Below are positions 17,020 through 24,779 of a DNA stretch of 64,000 nt, piece after piece. The notes beneath the pieces are model-generated. The model saw nothing but the letters and a program-made list of their open reading frames with translations. It was not told where the DNA came from and made no database searches. Where the stretch lies: positions 1,822,902-1,886,901 of the forward strand of contig JAKVOB010000001.1 in the NCBI GenBank assembly GCA_022483015.1, in the 5' to 3' direction. The stretch is from Atopobiaceae bacterium. Its GTDB lineage: Bacteria > Actinomycetota > Coriobacteriia > Coriobacteriales > Atopobiaceae. The translations under genes and the position numbers were made by a program. How positions within the stretch are numbered: position 1 is the stretch's first letter; each line of letters begins with the position of its first letter.

Positions 17020-17909
17020 GAGGCGTCACCTCCCTGGGATGAGGTCTGGTCAAGGTCCGTATAGGCGGGGATGTAGCCGGCATCACGGATCGTCTGGGCC
17101 ATGTCATCGGAGAGGACGTACTGGATGTAGTCGTACGCCTCGCCGGTGGGGTCACCGTTGGTGAAGAAGTAGAGTTCGCGAGAGATGGGGTAGGCGCCGC
17201 TCTCGACGTTGGCCTCGGTGGCGTCCACGCCGTCGATGGGGACGGACCTCACCTGGGTGGTGGCGTTGGCCGACTCGACGAACCCGATGGAGATGTAGCC
17301 GATGGCCCCGGGCGTGCGGCTCACGACGTCACGGACCTGCCCCGTGCCGGGAAGCACCGCTGCGGAGCGGTCGAAGGACGTGTCCCCCATCACGATGGAG
17401 CGGAAGGCCTCGCGCGTCCCCGATGCCTCGTCGCGGTTGACGACCTGGATGGCCAGGTCCTCCCCGCCGACTTCCTTCCAGTTGGTGATCTGCCCCGAGT
17501 AGATGGCACGGAGCTGGTCCATGGTGAGACCCGCAACGCCATTGGACTCGTTCACGATGACGGCGATGCCGTCATGGGCGATGACCGTCGAGACGAGGTC
17601 ATGCGAGCGCTCGTCGTCGGTGAGGTCACGGCTCGAGCTGGCGATGTCGGCCGTGCCGTTGATGACCGCCTCGATGCCGGCGGAGGACCCGAGCCCACTC
17701 ACCAGCACATGGCAGCCGGTCTTGGTCTCGAACGACTCGGCCGCCTGCTCGGCGATGGGAAGGACCGTGGTGGATCCGGCGACGGTGAGTTGACCGGAGG
17801 TATCGCCCGAGCTCGAACCCGACGAGCATCCCGCGAGGGGCAGCAAGGCGAGGACGGCGAGAAGGACGAGCGCTACGGCAGATATGCTATGGCGCCGTGA
17901 CGACCGCAT
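17016..17909 (-). CDS. pstS: Phosphate-binding lipoprotein
   Basis: 297 residues. Lipoprotein signal peptide with lipobox LAGC (Cys28). Phosphate-binding signatures are VAGSTTVLPIAEQAAESF, GSSAGIEAVINGTADIASSSRDL and NRDEASGTREAF, the last holding Ser/Thr/Arg ligands. Captures phosphate outside the membrane and delivers it to the PstCA permease. The first 37 bases overlap the end of pgeF, so translation is coupled to the division operon; GGGAGGG precedes the ATG. No separate promoter is evident at the overlap. Confidence 0.95.
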   Translation of the reverse strand: MRSSRRHSISAVALVLLAVLALLPLAGCSSGSSSGDTSGQLTVAGSTTVLPIAEQAAESFETKTGCHVLVSGLGSSAGIEAVINGTADIASSSRDLTDDERSHDLVSTVIAHDGIAVIVNESNGVAGLTMDQLRAIYSGQITNWKEVGGEDLAIQVVNRDEASGTREAFRSIVMGDTSFDRSAAVLPGTGQVRDVVSRTPGAIGYISIGFVESANATTQVRSVPIDGVDATEANVESGAYPISRELYFFTNGDPTGEAYDYIQYVLSDDMAQTIRDAGYIPAYTDLDQTSSQGGDAS

Positions 17910-18673
17910 GTCCCTCCCTCAGCCCGGTACGAATAGAAGCGGTCCGTGTTGGAGGCCGTCGACAGCTCCGGGTCCACGATCGACCCGGCAGGGACCCCCT
18001 CGTCCTCCAAGGTGCGGCGGATGGCATACGACAGGTCGAGCATCCGCGAGCGCCGGACAACCATGTTACCAAACTCGCTGGAGAACGTGGCCGCAAGCTC
18101 CGGCGAGACCTCATAGTCGCCGACCGTGATGTGAGGCCCAACGTAGGCGGTCACGTCCCGGGCAGCGCACCCCGCAGCGGAGGCGAGCGCGGCGGTCGCC
18201 TTGCCGCAGATGCGTGCGAGCGTGCCCCGCCAGCCCGAATGGACGACGGCGAAAGCGGACGGTGCCACGAGGACCACGGGCACGCAGTCAGCGAACTGCA
18301 GCATGACCGGGACATGCGGGACGGTGCACACGATGGCATCGGCACCGGCCGAGGCGGCGGAACACGCCTGGGCGACCTGCTCTGGTGCCTGGTCGTCCAC
18401 CGTCACGATGACGTCCCCGTGCACCTGGTGCGGCATCACGAGAGCGTCCGCGTCGTCCCGGGCGCCGATCGCACCAAGCACACGCCTGCGGTTCTCGCTG
18501 ACACATGGGAGGTCGTCCCCGCAGGAGGCACCTATGTTGAGACTCGCAAAGGGACCCTGCGAGACGCCACCGGTACGCTCGGTGAAGCCGAACGTGACCC
18601 CGCCAGGACGACCCGTGTCGCCCAGCAGGGTCACGCCTGAAGAGACATACCGGACAAGGGCCGGCCGCGCCAT
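17873..18673 (-). CDS. pgeF: PgeF/YfiH-family purine nucleosidase-like (laccase-domain) protein
   Basis: 266 residues. Multicopper-oxidoreductase-like fold of the YlmD/PgeF type, reported to remove wrong cell-wall amino acid intermediates or act on purine nucleosides. Metal-site motifs are QVHGDVI, FADCVPVVL and VHSGWRGTLARI. It starts at TAATG directly on the ftsZ stop. The next gene would normally be yggS, but pstS follows. Confidence 0.9.
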   Translation of the reverse strand: MARPALVRYVSSGVTLLGDTGRPGGVTFGFTERTGGVSQGPFASLNIGASCGDDLPCVSENRRRVLGAIGARDDADALVMPHQVHGDVIVTVDDQAPEQVAQACSAASAGADAIVCTVPHVPVMLQFADCVPVVLVAPSAFAVVHSGWRGTLARICGKATAALASAAGCAARDVTAYVGPHITVGDYEVSPELAATFSSEFGNMVVRRSRMLDLSYAIRRTLEDEGVPAGSIVDPELSTASNTDRFYSYRAEGGTCGRHGAIAYLP

Positions 18674-19840
18674 TAGATGCGGCTGTTCTTGAGGAAGTCG
18701 GGGATATCGAAGTCCTTGGAGGCCGAACGGGGTGCCGGCGCGGGAGCGGTGGCCTGCGACGGGGCCTGCTGACGGGCGGGAAGCTGCGAGCGCGACGGTG
18801 CCTGCGGGCGCTCGGCAGCCACGTGAGCATGGGGTGCTGACGCTGCAGGGGCGCCGAACGAAGGGAGCGGCGTCTGCACGTTCGCGTCGTCGAAGCCCGT
18901 GGCGATGACCGTCACGCGGACCTGGTCGCCCAGCGACTCGTCGACGACGGTGCCGAAGATGATGTTGGCCTCAGGGTCGACGTTGGATGCCACGAGGTCT
19001 GCGGCATCGTTGATCTCCTGGATGCCGAGGTCCTTGTTGCCGGCGATGGAGAGGAGCACACGCGTGGCACCATCGATGGAGCTCTCGAGCAGACGGCTCG
19101 AGATGGCCTCCTGCGCGGCATCTGCCGCACGGTTGTCCCCAGATGCGACGCCAATGCCCATCATGGCCGTACCTGCGCCCTTCATGATGGTGCACACGTC
19201 CGCGAAGTCGAGGTTGATGAGACCTGGGACGGTGATGAGGTCGGTGATGCCCTGGGTGCCCTGGCACAGCACGTCGTCGGCCATGCGGAAGGCCTCGAGC
19301 ATCGTCGTCTTCTTCTCGGACAGGTCGAGCAGGCGGTCGTTAGGGATGACGATGAGCGTGTCGACGTTGTCGGAGAGGTTCTGGACGCCCTCTGCGGCGC
19401 TCGTGGAGCGCTTGCGGCCCTCGAAGGTGAAAGGGCTTCGTGACGACGGCGACCGTCAGGGCCTTGATGTCGTTCTTGGCGATGTCGGCCACGATGGGGG
19501 CAGCGCCCGTACCGGTGCCACCGCCCTCGCCTGCGGTGATGAAGACCATGTCGGCACCAGCGATGGCAGCCTTGATCTCGTCGCGGCTCTCCTCCGCGGC
19601 CTCGGCACCGACCTCAGGGTTGGCACCCGCGCCGAGCCCCTTGGTGATGTCGGTTCCGATATGAACCTTGATGTCTGCGTCAGAGATGGCAAGAGCCTGC
19701 GCGTCGGTGTTGATGGCCACGAACTCGACACCACGGATGCCCTCCTCGATCATGCGGTTGACGGCATTGGTACCGCCACCGCCCACACCGATGACCTTGA
19801 TGACGGCGAGGTAGTTGCTCGGGATGTCGATGTCCTTCAT
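18673..19840 (-). CDS. ftsZ: Cell division GTPase FtsZ, frame broken by one extra base
   Basis: Tubulin-like GTPase that forms the division ring. The N-terminal part (19840 to about 19432) includes [15 protein letters not shown] and the GTP signature [15 protein letters not shown]. After VAVVTKPF the frame is lost; the same protein resumes one base over (GRKRS..., then [10 protein letters not shown] and [19 protein letters not shown]) to the conserved C-terminal tail [11 protein letters not shown]. Removing one A from the AAA at 19430-19432 (TTT on the coding strand) gives a continuous 388-residue protein. AGGAGGAACC precedes the ATG. The gene is essential in nearly all bacteria, so a sequence error is likeliest. 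Confidence 0.95.
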
Positions 19841-19946
19841 GGTTCCTCCTAGCGTGCGGCTCCACGCGTGGGCGTGGACGTTTAGGGCCCTCGGGGGGCG
19901 TTTGTGATGCACGTGCGTCTGCTGCGATCTTATGTTGCGATACTTG

Positions 19947-19974
19947 AAAACCCTAACCCTCAGGTAAACCCTAA
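19947..19974 (-). repeat. AGGGTT repeats in the ftsZ leader
   Basis: On the minus strand three AGGGTT units occur within 28 bases (TTAGGGTTTACC, then TGAGGGTTAGGGTTTT). They lie 15-40 bases after the predicted transcription start. They may be a protein-binding site or an RNA element; I know of no assigned function. Confidence 0.45.
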
Positions 19975-19994
19975 TGTCTGAGGCAAAGCGCGTA

Positions 19995-20024
19995 ATAATT
20001 GCACAAACACGGACCCTTCGTCAA
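19995..20024 (-). promoter_or_regulatory. Probable ftsZ promoter
   Basis: On the minus strand, TTGACG (20024-20019) and AATTAT (20000-19995) are separated by 18 bases, a good match to a housekeeping sigma-factor promoter. Transcription would begin near 19988, about 150 bases before the ftsZ ATG. Confidence 0.55.
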
Positions 20025-20158
20025 TAGCTATGTAGACTCCGTGGATTCTGCTGGTAATTTGACGTATGACCCACATCACAAAAGGCTCGACCTCAACACG
20101 ATACTAAAGGTTTTCACCCATATGAAATGACCCTCAAGTTCGCTTCCGGAAGCCTCAG

Positions 20159-21274
20159 TCAGTCAGTGCCGTCGGCATCCGTCGTGGTGGCTGCCACGGC
20201 CGCACTCGTGGTGGCCGCCGTCGTGGAGGGGTCCGTAGTTGCGGCCTCACCCGTCGTGGCAGACGACACGACTCCCGAACCCTGCTGGACCGAGTCGCTC
20301 GAGACCTTGCGATAGCTCGGCTGCGAAGGCACGCGGACGTTGATGTAGGTGACCTGCCCGTCATAGTCAGAGAGGATCTTGGAAGCGACGGACTCCTTGG
20401 TCGAGATGTTCGTCGGGGCGCCAAGCGATATCTCGACACCCGAGTCGAGGATGCAAGAAATCGCCTGGGTGCTCGCCGCCGAATAGGAACAGACCTGGCT
20501 CGAGAACGATGAGGAGAAGGTCTTCTGGTACGAGAGGACGGCCTCTATCTCATCGTCGGTGGCCTGCGACCCTGCGGCGGGGGCCACGCTCGCCGGCACA
20601 TCCTTGATGAGCAGGCAGCCCAGCTCCATCGCCTTGGCGAGCGCCACATCGGTACTGGATGACGAGTCGGTCGAGCTGATGCTGAGGGGCTCGATCCAGG
20701 TGCCGTCATCGGAGAGGTACCATGCGACGTCCCCCGAGGCCATGACGACGATGGCCTCGACGTCATGCTCGTTGACCTCGAGCTTTAAGGAATCGGGAAA
20801 CTCCCTGGTCACGCTCACCGACTTGACCCAGGGATTCTTCTTTACGTTGGACTCTATGGCATCGGTGTCCACCCCGAGCAGGGTGGTCCCCTCGCCGACG
20901 TTGGCCAGCTTGGCGATCGCCTCGGCACTCAGGTGCTCCGTGGAGTCCGTGTCGATATGGCTGATCGTGAATGCCGGGGTGAGCGAGAGGACGAACACGA
21001 CGACGAGGGCAACGAGTGCTGCGGCACCGACGGCCCCCAACACGACCAGCGTGCGTCGTGGGGCCGTGCGCGCGCCCGGACGGGAGCTCTCGCCGAGCTG
21101 GGGCACACCGTCACCAGCAGACTTGGGACGCCAGGTCCCGGCCTGATGGCTCGACTGCCTTGTCTGAGACGACCTGCCATCCGTCCGGGTACGTCCCCGC
21201 GAGGATGAGGGCTCCCGAGACGTGGGTCTACGAGAGTCCGAGGGTCTTGACCTCTGGTTGGAGGTCGACATCAT
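20159..21274 (-). CDS. ftsQ: Cell division protein FtsQ/DivIB
   Basis: 371 residues. An Arg/Ser-rich cytoplasmic N-terminus (1-72) precedes one membrane segment (about 74-98) and an extracytoplasmic POTRA domain (FTISHIDTDSTEHLSAEAIAKL..., to about 170). The FtsQ domain continues with NPWVKSVSVTREFPDSLKLEVNEHDVEAIV. The C-terminus is a Thr/Ala-rich tail. It bridges early and late divisome proteins. The start at 21274 lies inside the end of murB, with AAGGGAC upstream. The next gene is ftsZ, after a promoter-bearing gap. Confidence 0.9.
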   Translation of the reverse strand: MMSTSNQRSRPSDSRRPTSREPSSSRGRTRTDGRSSQTRQSSHQAGTWRPKSAGDGVPQLGESSRPGARTAPRRTLVVLGAVGAAALVALVVVFVLSLTPAFTISHIDTDSTEHLSAEAIAKLANVGEGTTLLGVDTDAIESNVKKNPWVKSVSVTREFPDSLKLEVNEHDVEAIVVMASGDVAWYLSDDGTWIEPLSISSTDSSSSTDVALAKAMELGCLLIKDVPASVAPAAGSQATDDEIEAVLSYQKTFSSSFSSQVCSYSAASTQAISCILDSGVEISLGAPTNISTKESVASKILSDYDGQVTYINVRVPSQPSYRKVSSDSVQQGSGVVSSATTGEAATTDPSTTAATTSAAVAATTTDADGTD

Positions 21275-22139
21275 ATGCGTCCCTTACCTTGTCGTGCATG
21301 GCCTTCATGAGCGAACGGACATCGTCTGCGGTCGCTCCACCATTGTTGACGATGAAGTTGGGGTACGCAGGGGAGACCTGTGCCGCCCCCACAGAATACC
21401 CCGCAACACCACATTCCTCGAGCATCTTCGAAGCCGAGCCATCCCCCGGGTCACGGAAGGTCTCGCCCGCACAGGGCCTGCCCATGGGCTGGGTACGGCC
21501 CCTCCTGTGGAGCATGCGGTTGGCCTCGGCGGCTATTCCCTCCTTGTCCCCATGGCGGAGGGACAAGGTGACCTCGAGCAGGACCTCGCTCGAGGGGAGC
21601 GAGGTCTGACGATAGCCCCATTCGATGTCGCTCCCCTTGTATCGGTGCATGCCCTCCCCCGGTCTCAGCACGACCGCATCATGCACCAGCGCTCCGATCC
21701 AATGGTGCCGCGTGCCCGCATCGGTGCTGACGGCCCCGCCAAGCGTGCCGGGTATGCCTGCCAGGATCTCGAGCCCGGAGAGCTCGTGCGACAACGAGAA
21801 GGTCAGGGTCTTCGAGACCATCGCGGCGGTACCGACCGTCAGGAAGACGTCATCCGAGACGCCCATGCGCCTGAACTCCCTGCCAAGCACGATGACGCAC
21901 CCAGGGTAGCCACGATCCGAGGCGAGGATGTCGGTCCCCTTGCCGAGGACGACCCAGTCGACGTCCTCGCTCGCGAGCACGTCCACACAACGGGAGAGCG
22001 CCCCATACGTATGACACACGCAGGTGAGGGCGGCCGGACCACCTATACGCAGCGATGTGCGCCTCGAGAGGGCCTCGTCGAGCGAGAGGTCGGCATCGAT
22101 GGTCCCCGACAGCGCGAGGTATGCGTTATAGACGCTCAA
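21228..22139 (-). CDS. murB: UDP-N-acetylenolpyruvoylglucosamine reductase, unusual active site
   Basis: 303 residues. Makes UDP-MurNAc from the enolpyruvyl precursor using FAD and NADPH. FAD-domain motifs are SLRIGGPA, LGKGTDILASDRGYPGCVIVLG and LAGIPGTLGGAVSTDAG. The C-terminal conserved Glu is present (LQPEVKTLG, E296). At the position where most MurB proteins have the proton-donating Ser/Cys in GSxF, this one reads CAGETFRDP, with Glu226. The FtsQ start overlaps its end. Confidence 0.9.
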   Translation of the reverse strand: MSVYNAYLALSGTIDADLSLDEALSRRTSLRIGGPAALTCVCHTYGALSRCVDVLASEDVDWVVLGKGTDILASDRGYPGCVIVLGREFRRMGVSDDVFLTVGTAAMVSKTLTFSLSHELSGLEILAGIPGTLGGAVSTDAGTRHHWIGALVHDAVVLRPGEGMHRYKGSDIEWGYRQTSLPSSEVLLEVTLSLRHGDKEGIAAEANRMLHRRGRTQPMGRPCAGETFRDPGDGSASKMLEECGVAGYSVGAAQVSPAYPNFIVNNGGATADDVRSLMKAMHDKVRDAYDVDLQPEVKTLGLS

Positions 22140-22145
22140 GGACGC

Positions 22146-23579
22146 CTACTCCGCGCTGTCCGAGCCAGCGGCCTCGTCTGCCTCGTGCCTGGCCTCGATG
22201 AAATCGGGGCCCATGACCGTCACGTCACCAGCGCCCATGGTGACGAGAAGGTCACCGGGACGGAGGTCTGAGACGAGCCTCTGGATGAGCTTATGCCTGT
22301 TGGGGGCATAGCTCACCTGCGGCCCCTGGTCAGAGGTCTCCACCTCGTTCGCGACCGTCTTGCCCGAGATGCCGGGGATGGGCATCTCCCCCGCCGAGAA
22401 CACGTCCATGACATAGAGCACGTCAGCGTCATCGAAGGCATGCGCGAAGAGCGGTGCCAGCGACTGCGTGCGGCTGTAGCGATGCGGCTGGAAGACCACG
22501 ACGATACGATCGAACTCGAGCGAGTGTGCCGCCGCCAAGGTGGCGGCCACCTCGGTGGGATGATGTCCATAGTCATCCACGACCGTGATGCCGTCTATGT
22601 CGCCCACGTGCGTGAAGCGGCGGCGGACACCGGAGAACGACGAGAGGGCCGTGGCTGCCTTGGACGTGTCGAGGCCGAGGACGTCGGCCACGGCAAGCGC
22701 CGCCGTGGCATTGAGCATGTTGTGGATGCCAGGGTTCGCATGGATCGTGACCTGCTCCTCGACGCCGCTCGGCAGGCGCACGGCGAGATGGCTCTCGAGG
22801 GCGTGATGGGTGTCCGCAGGCCTGCAGACGTAGTCGCAGCCCTCGTCGATCCCATATGTCACGACATGACGGCCACAGGAGCGGGCAAGCTCTGCCACGT
22901 GCGGGTTCTGGGCACATACGACGACCGTGCCATCCTCCCCGACCGATGCCATGAACTCGCAGAAGGTCTTCTCGAGGTTCTCGAGCGTACCGTAGTGGTC
23001 TAGATGGTCGGCCTCGATGTTGGTCACGACGACGATGTCGGGGTCGAGGAACAGGAAGGACCCGTCGGACTCGTCGGCCTCGGCCACGAACAGGTCACCC
23101 GAGCCGTTCCTGCCATTGGTGCCATAGCCCTCCACGATGCCACCGATGAGGAACGACGGGTCGAGCCCCAACGAGTCGAGCATCGTGGCGACCATGGACG
23201 AGGTCGTCGTCTTGCCATGCGTGCCGGCGACCGCCACCGTGGTGCGCCCGACCGAGAGCGCCGAGAGCATCTTGGCCCGAGGCCAGACGTCGATGCCCAG
23301 ATCACGAGCGCGGATCAGCTCGGGGTTGGTGTCGGGGATGGCCGTGGACGTCACCACCACGTCAGGCGAGACCTCATCGATCGTGGAAGGCTCCTGGCCC
23401 ACGTGCACCTCGATGCCGGCGTCCTCGAGCTCCCTGACATAGCGGGAGGTCTTGAGGTCGCTCCCGGTCACCGTGCAGCCGCGCTCATGGAGCACGAGCG
23501 CGATCCCGCTCATCCCGGCTCCCCCGATGCCGATGAAGTGGGCACGCGAGAAGGGCAGGTCGTTCGTACGGTCAGGCAT
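22146..23579 (-). CDS. murC: UDP-N-acetylmuramate--L-alanine ligase
   Basis: 477 residues. Adds L-Ala to UDP-MurNAc using ATP. Motifs in order: HFIGIGGAGMSGIALVL near the start, ATP loop VAGTHGKTTTSSMVA, FVAEADESDGSFLFL, and a VVDDYGHHPTEVAATL region. GGAG lies before the ATG at 23579; an upstream ATG at 23618 lacks a Shine-Dalgarno. murB follows seven bases after its stop. Confidence 0.96.
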   Translation of the reverse strand: MPDRTNDLPFSRAHFIGIGGAGMSGIALVLHERGCTVTGSDLKTSRYVRELEDAGIEVHVGQEPSTIDEVSPDVVVTSTAIPDTNPELIRARDLGIDVWPRAKMLSALSVGRTTVAVAGTHGKTTTSSMVATMLDSLGLDPSFLIGGIVEGYGTNGRNGSGDLFVAEADESDGSFLFLDPDIVVVTNIEADHLDHYGTLENLEKTFCEFMASVGEDGTVVVCAQNPHVAELARSCGRHVVTYGIDEGCDYVCRPADTHHALESHLAVRLPSGVEEQVTIHANPGIHNMLNATAALAVADVLGLDTSKAATALSSFSGVRRRFTHVGDIDGITVVDDYGHHPTEVAATLAAAHSLEFDRIVVVFQPHRYSRTQSLAPLFAHAFDDADVLYVMDVFSAGEMPIPGISGKTVANEVETSDQGPQVSYAPNRHKLIQRLVSDLRPGDLLVTMGAGDVTVMGPDFIEARHEADEAAGSDSAE

Positions 23580-23626
23580 AGGAAGGCTCCTCAAGGTATG
23601 CGTGTCATGCACGCTCATGGTCGGTA

Positions 23627-24778
23627 CTACTTTACCTCAGGTCCGTGGCACGCGCGTGCGCGCGCGACCGCCTCCGTCTGGTCTGCAAGGGACGAGGCGG
23701 CCTTGTCCTGGGCGAGGCCATGGGCATCGAGGCGCATGCGGGCGCGACGGTCCGGGTCGTCCAGGAGGGAGAGGAGCTGCTCCGAGAAGGCCTTGGAATC
23801 GAGGTCCTTGTCGGGCACGAGCTCGGCGGCACCGGCGTCGACGAGCAGATGCGCGTTCGTCGTCTGGTGGTCGGCGGTTGCGGCAGGATAGGGTACGAGG
23901 ACGCTCGGCACGGTGGAGGCCGCGATCTCGGCGACCGAGCTCGCACCGGCGCGCGAGAGGACGAGGTCGGCAGCTGCCAGCATGTCCCCCATGTCATCGA
24001 TGTAAGGCATGACATGGTAGCGGGATGTCTCGTCATCATTCAGGTCGAGGTCGGCGACCACGGAGTCGTACTCCCCCTTGCCCGTGGAATGGACCACGAC
24101 GACACCGGGGCGGCTCAGCAGCTCATGGCTCAGGGAGCATACCGCCTGGTTGAGATGGCGGGCACCGAGGCTGCCGCCGAACACCAGCAGCACCGTGGCA
24201 TCGTCAGAGACCCCGAGGGCCTCGCGCCCGCGCCCACGGCTCCCCTCGATGACGCTGCGCCGGACTGGGTTGCCCGTGACGACGACCTCGGCCTCGGGTC
24301 GCTTGACCTGGTCGAACACGGCAGCGGCGGCAGGGAACGCCACGCAGACACGGTCGACCTCTCGGCCGAGCGTCTTGTTGGCGAGACCCGGGACGGAGTT
24401 CTGCTCGTGGATGAGGGTCGGCACCCCCTTGGCATGGCACCACCGGAGCAGGGGAAGCTCGACATAGGCACCGAAGCCGATGGCGACGTCGGGCATGGGA
24501 CCGCCGGAGAACCTCCTGCCCAGCTCGCCCTCGGCAGAGCGCATGCGCACGAGCGCCGAGACGAGCGTCCAGGGGCGCGACCGGTCGAATCCCGAGACGT
24601 CGAGCGCCACGAAGTCGAAGCCGGCCTGGGGCACGAGCGTCGCCTCGAGCCGGTCGGGCTCGCCATAGAAGGTGACATGATGCCCGCGGGCGGAGAGCTC
24701 GTCGGCAAGGGCGAGGGCGGGATTGATGTGACCCGCCGTCCCTCCGGCCGCTATGGCGACGTCAAGTGCCTCTGGCAT
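23627..24778 (-). CDS. murG: Lipid II synthase (UDP-GlcNAc transferase) MurG
   Basis: 383 residues. Transfers GlcNAc to lipid I on the inner membrane face. The N-terminal glycine-rich loop is AAGGTAGHINPALALAD; HEQNSVPGLANK, VTGNPVRR, FGGSLGARHLNQ and the sugar-donor region SRAGASSVAEIAAS are standard. GGAGAG precedes the ATG at 24778, one base after the ftsW stop. The frame is open far upstream but that part overlaps ftsW. Confidence 0.96.
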   Translation of the reverse strand: MPEALDVAIAAGGTAGHINPALALADELSARGHHVTFYGEPDRLEATLVPQAGFDFVALDVSGFDRSRPWTLVSALVRMRSAEGELGRRFSGGPMPDVAIGFGAYVELPLLRWCHAKGVPTLIHEQNSVPGLANKTLGREVDRVCVAFPAAAAVFDQVKRPEAEVVVTGNPVRRSVIEGSRGRGREALGVSDDATVLLVFGGSLGARHLNQAVCSLSHELLSRPGVVVVHSTGKGEYDSVVADLDLNDDETSRYHVMPYIDDMGDMLAAADLVLSRAGASSVAEIAASTVPSVLVPYPAATADHQTTNAHLLVDAGAAELVPDKDLDSKAFSEQLLSLLDDPDRRARMRLDAHGLAQDKAASSLADQTEAVARARACHGPEVK

Positions 24779-24779
24779 G

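Larger units (their letters stand above)
19841..20158. other. ftsQ-ftsZ intergenic region (ftsZ promoter and leader)
   Basis: 318 bp, clearly more AT-rich than the flanking genes. It holds a ftsZ promoter, a leader with a thrice-repeated AGGGTT motif, a small hairpin (TCCACG/CGTGGA, 19861-19878) near the ftsZ ribosome binding site, and the palindrome GCTTCCGGAAGC at 20142-20153. No gene is seen and ftsA is absent. Confidence 0.7.

Noticed and set aside
19421-19440. Programmed frameshift in ftsZ as the main explanation
   Set aside because: There is no strong slippery heptamer plus stimulatory structure that I can see, and rarA shows the same kind of single-base insertion, which points to sequence error.
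19947-19974. Telomere-like TTAGGG sequence
   Set aside because: Only three irregular units lie inside an operon leader; this is not a replicon end.
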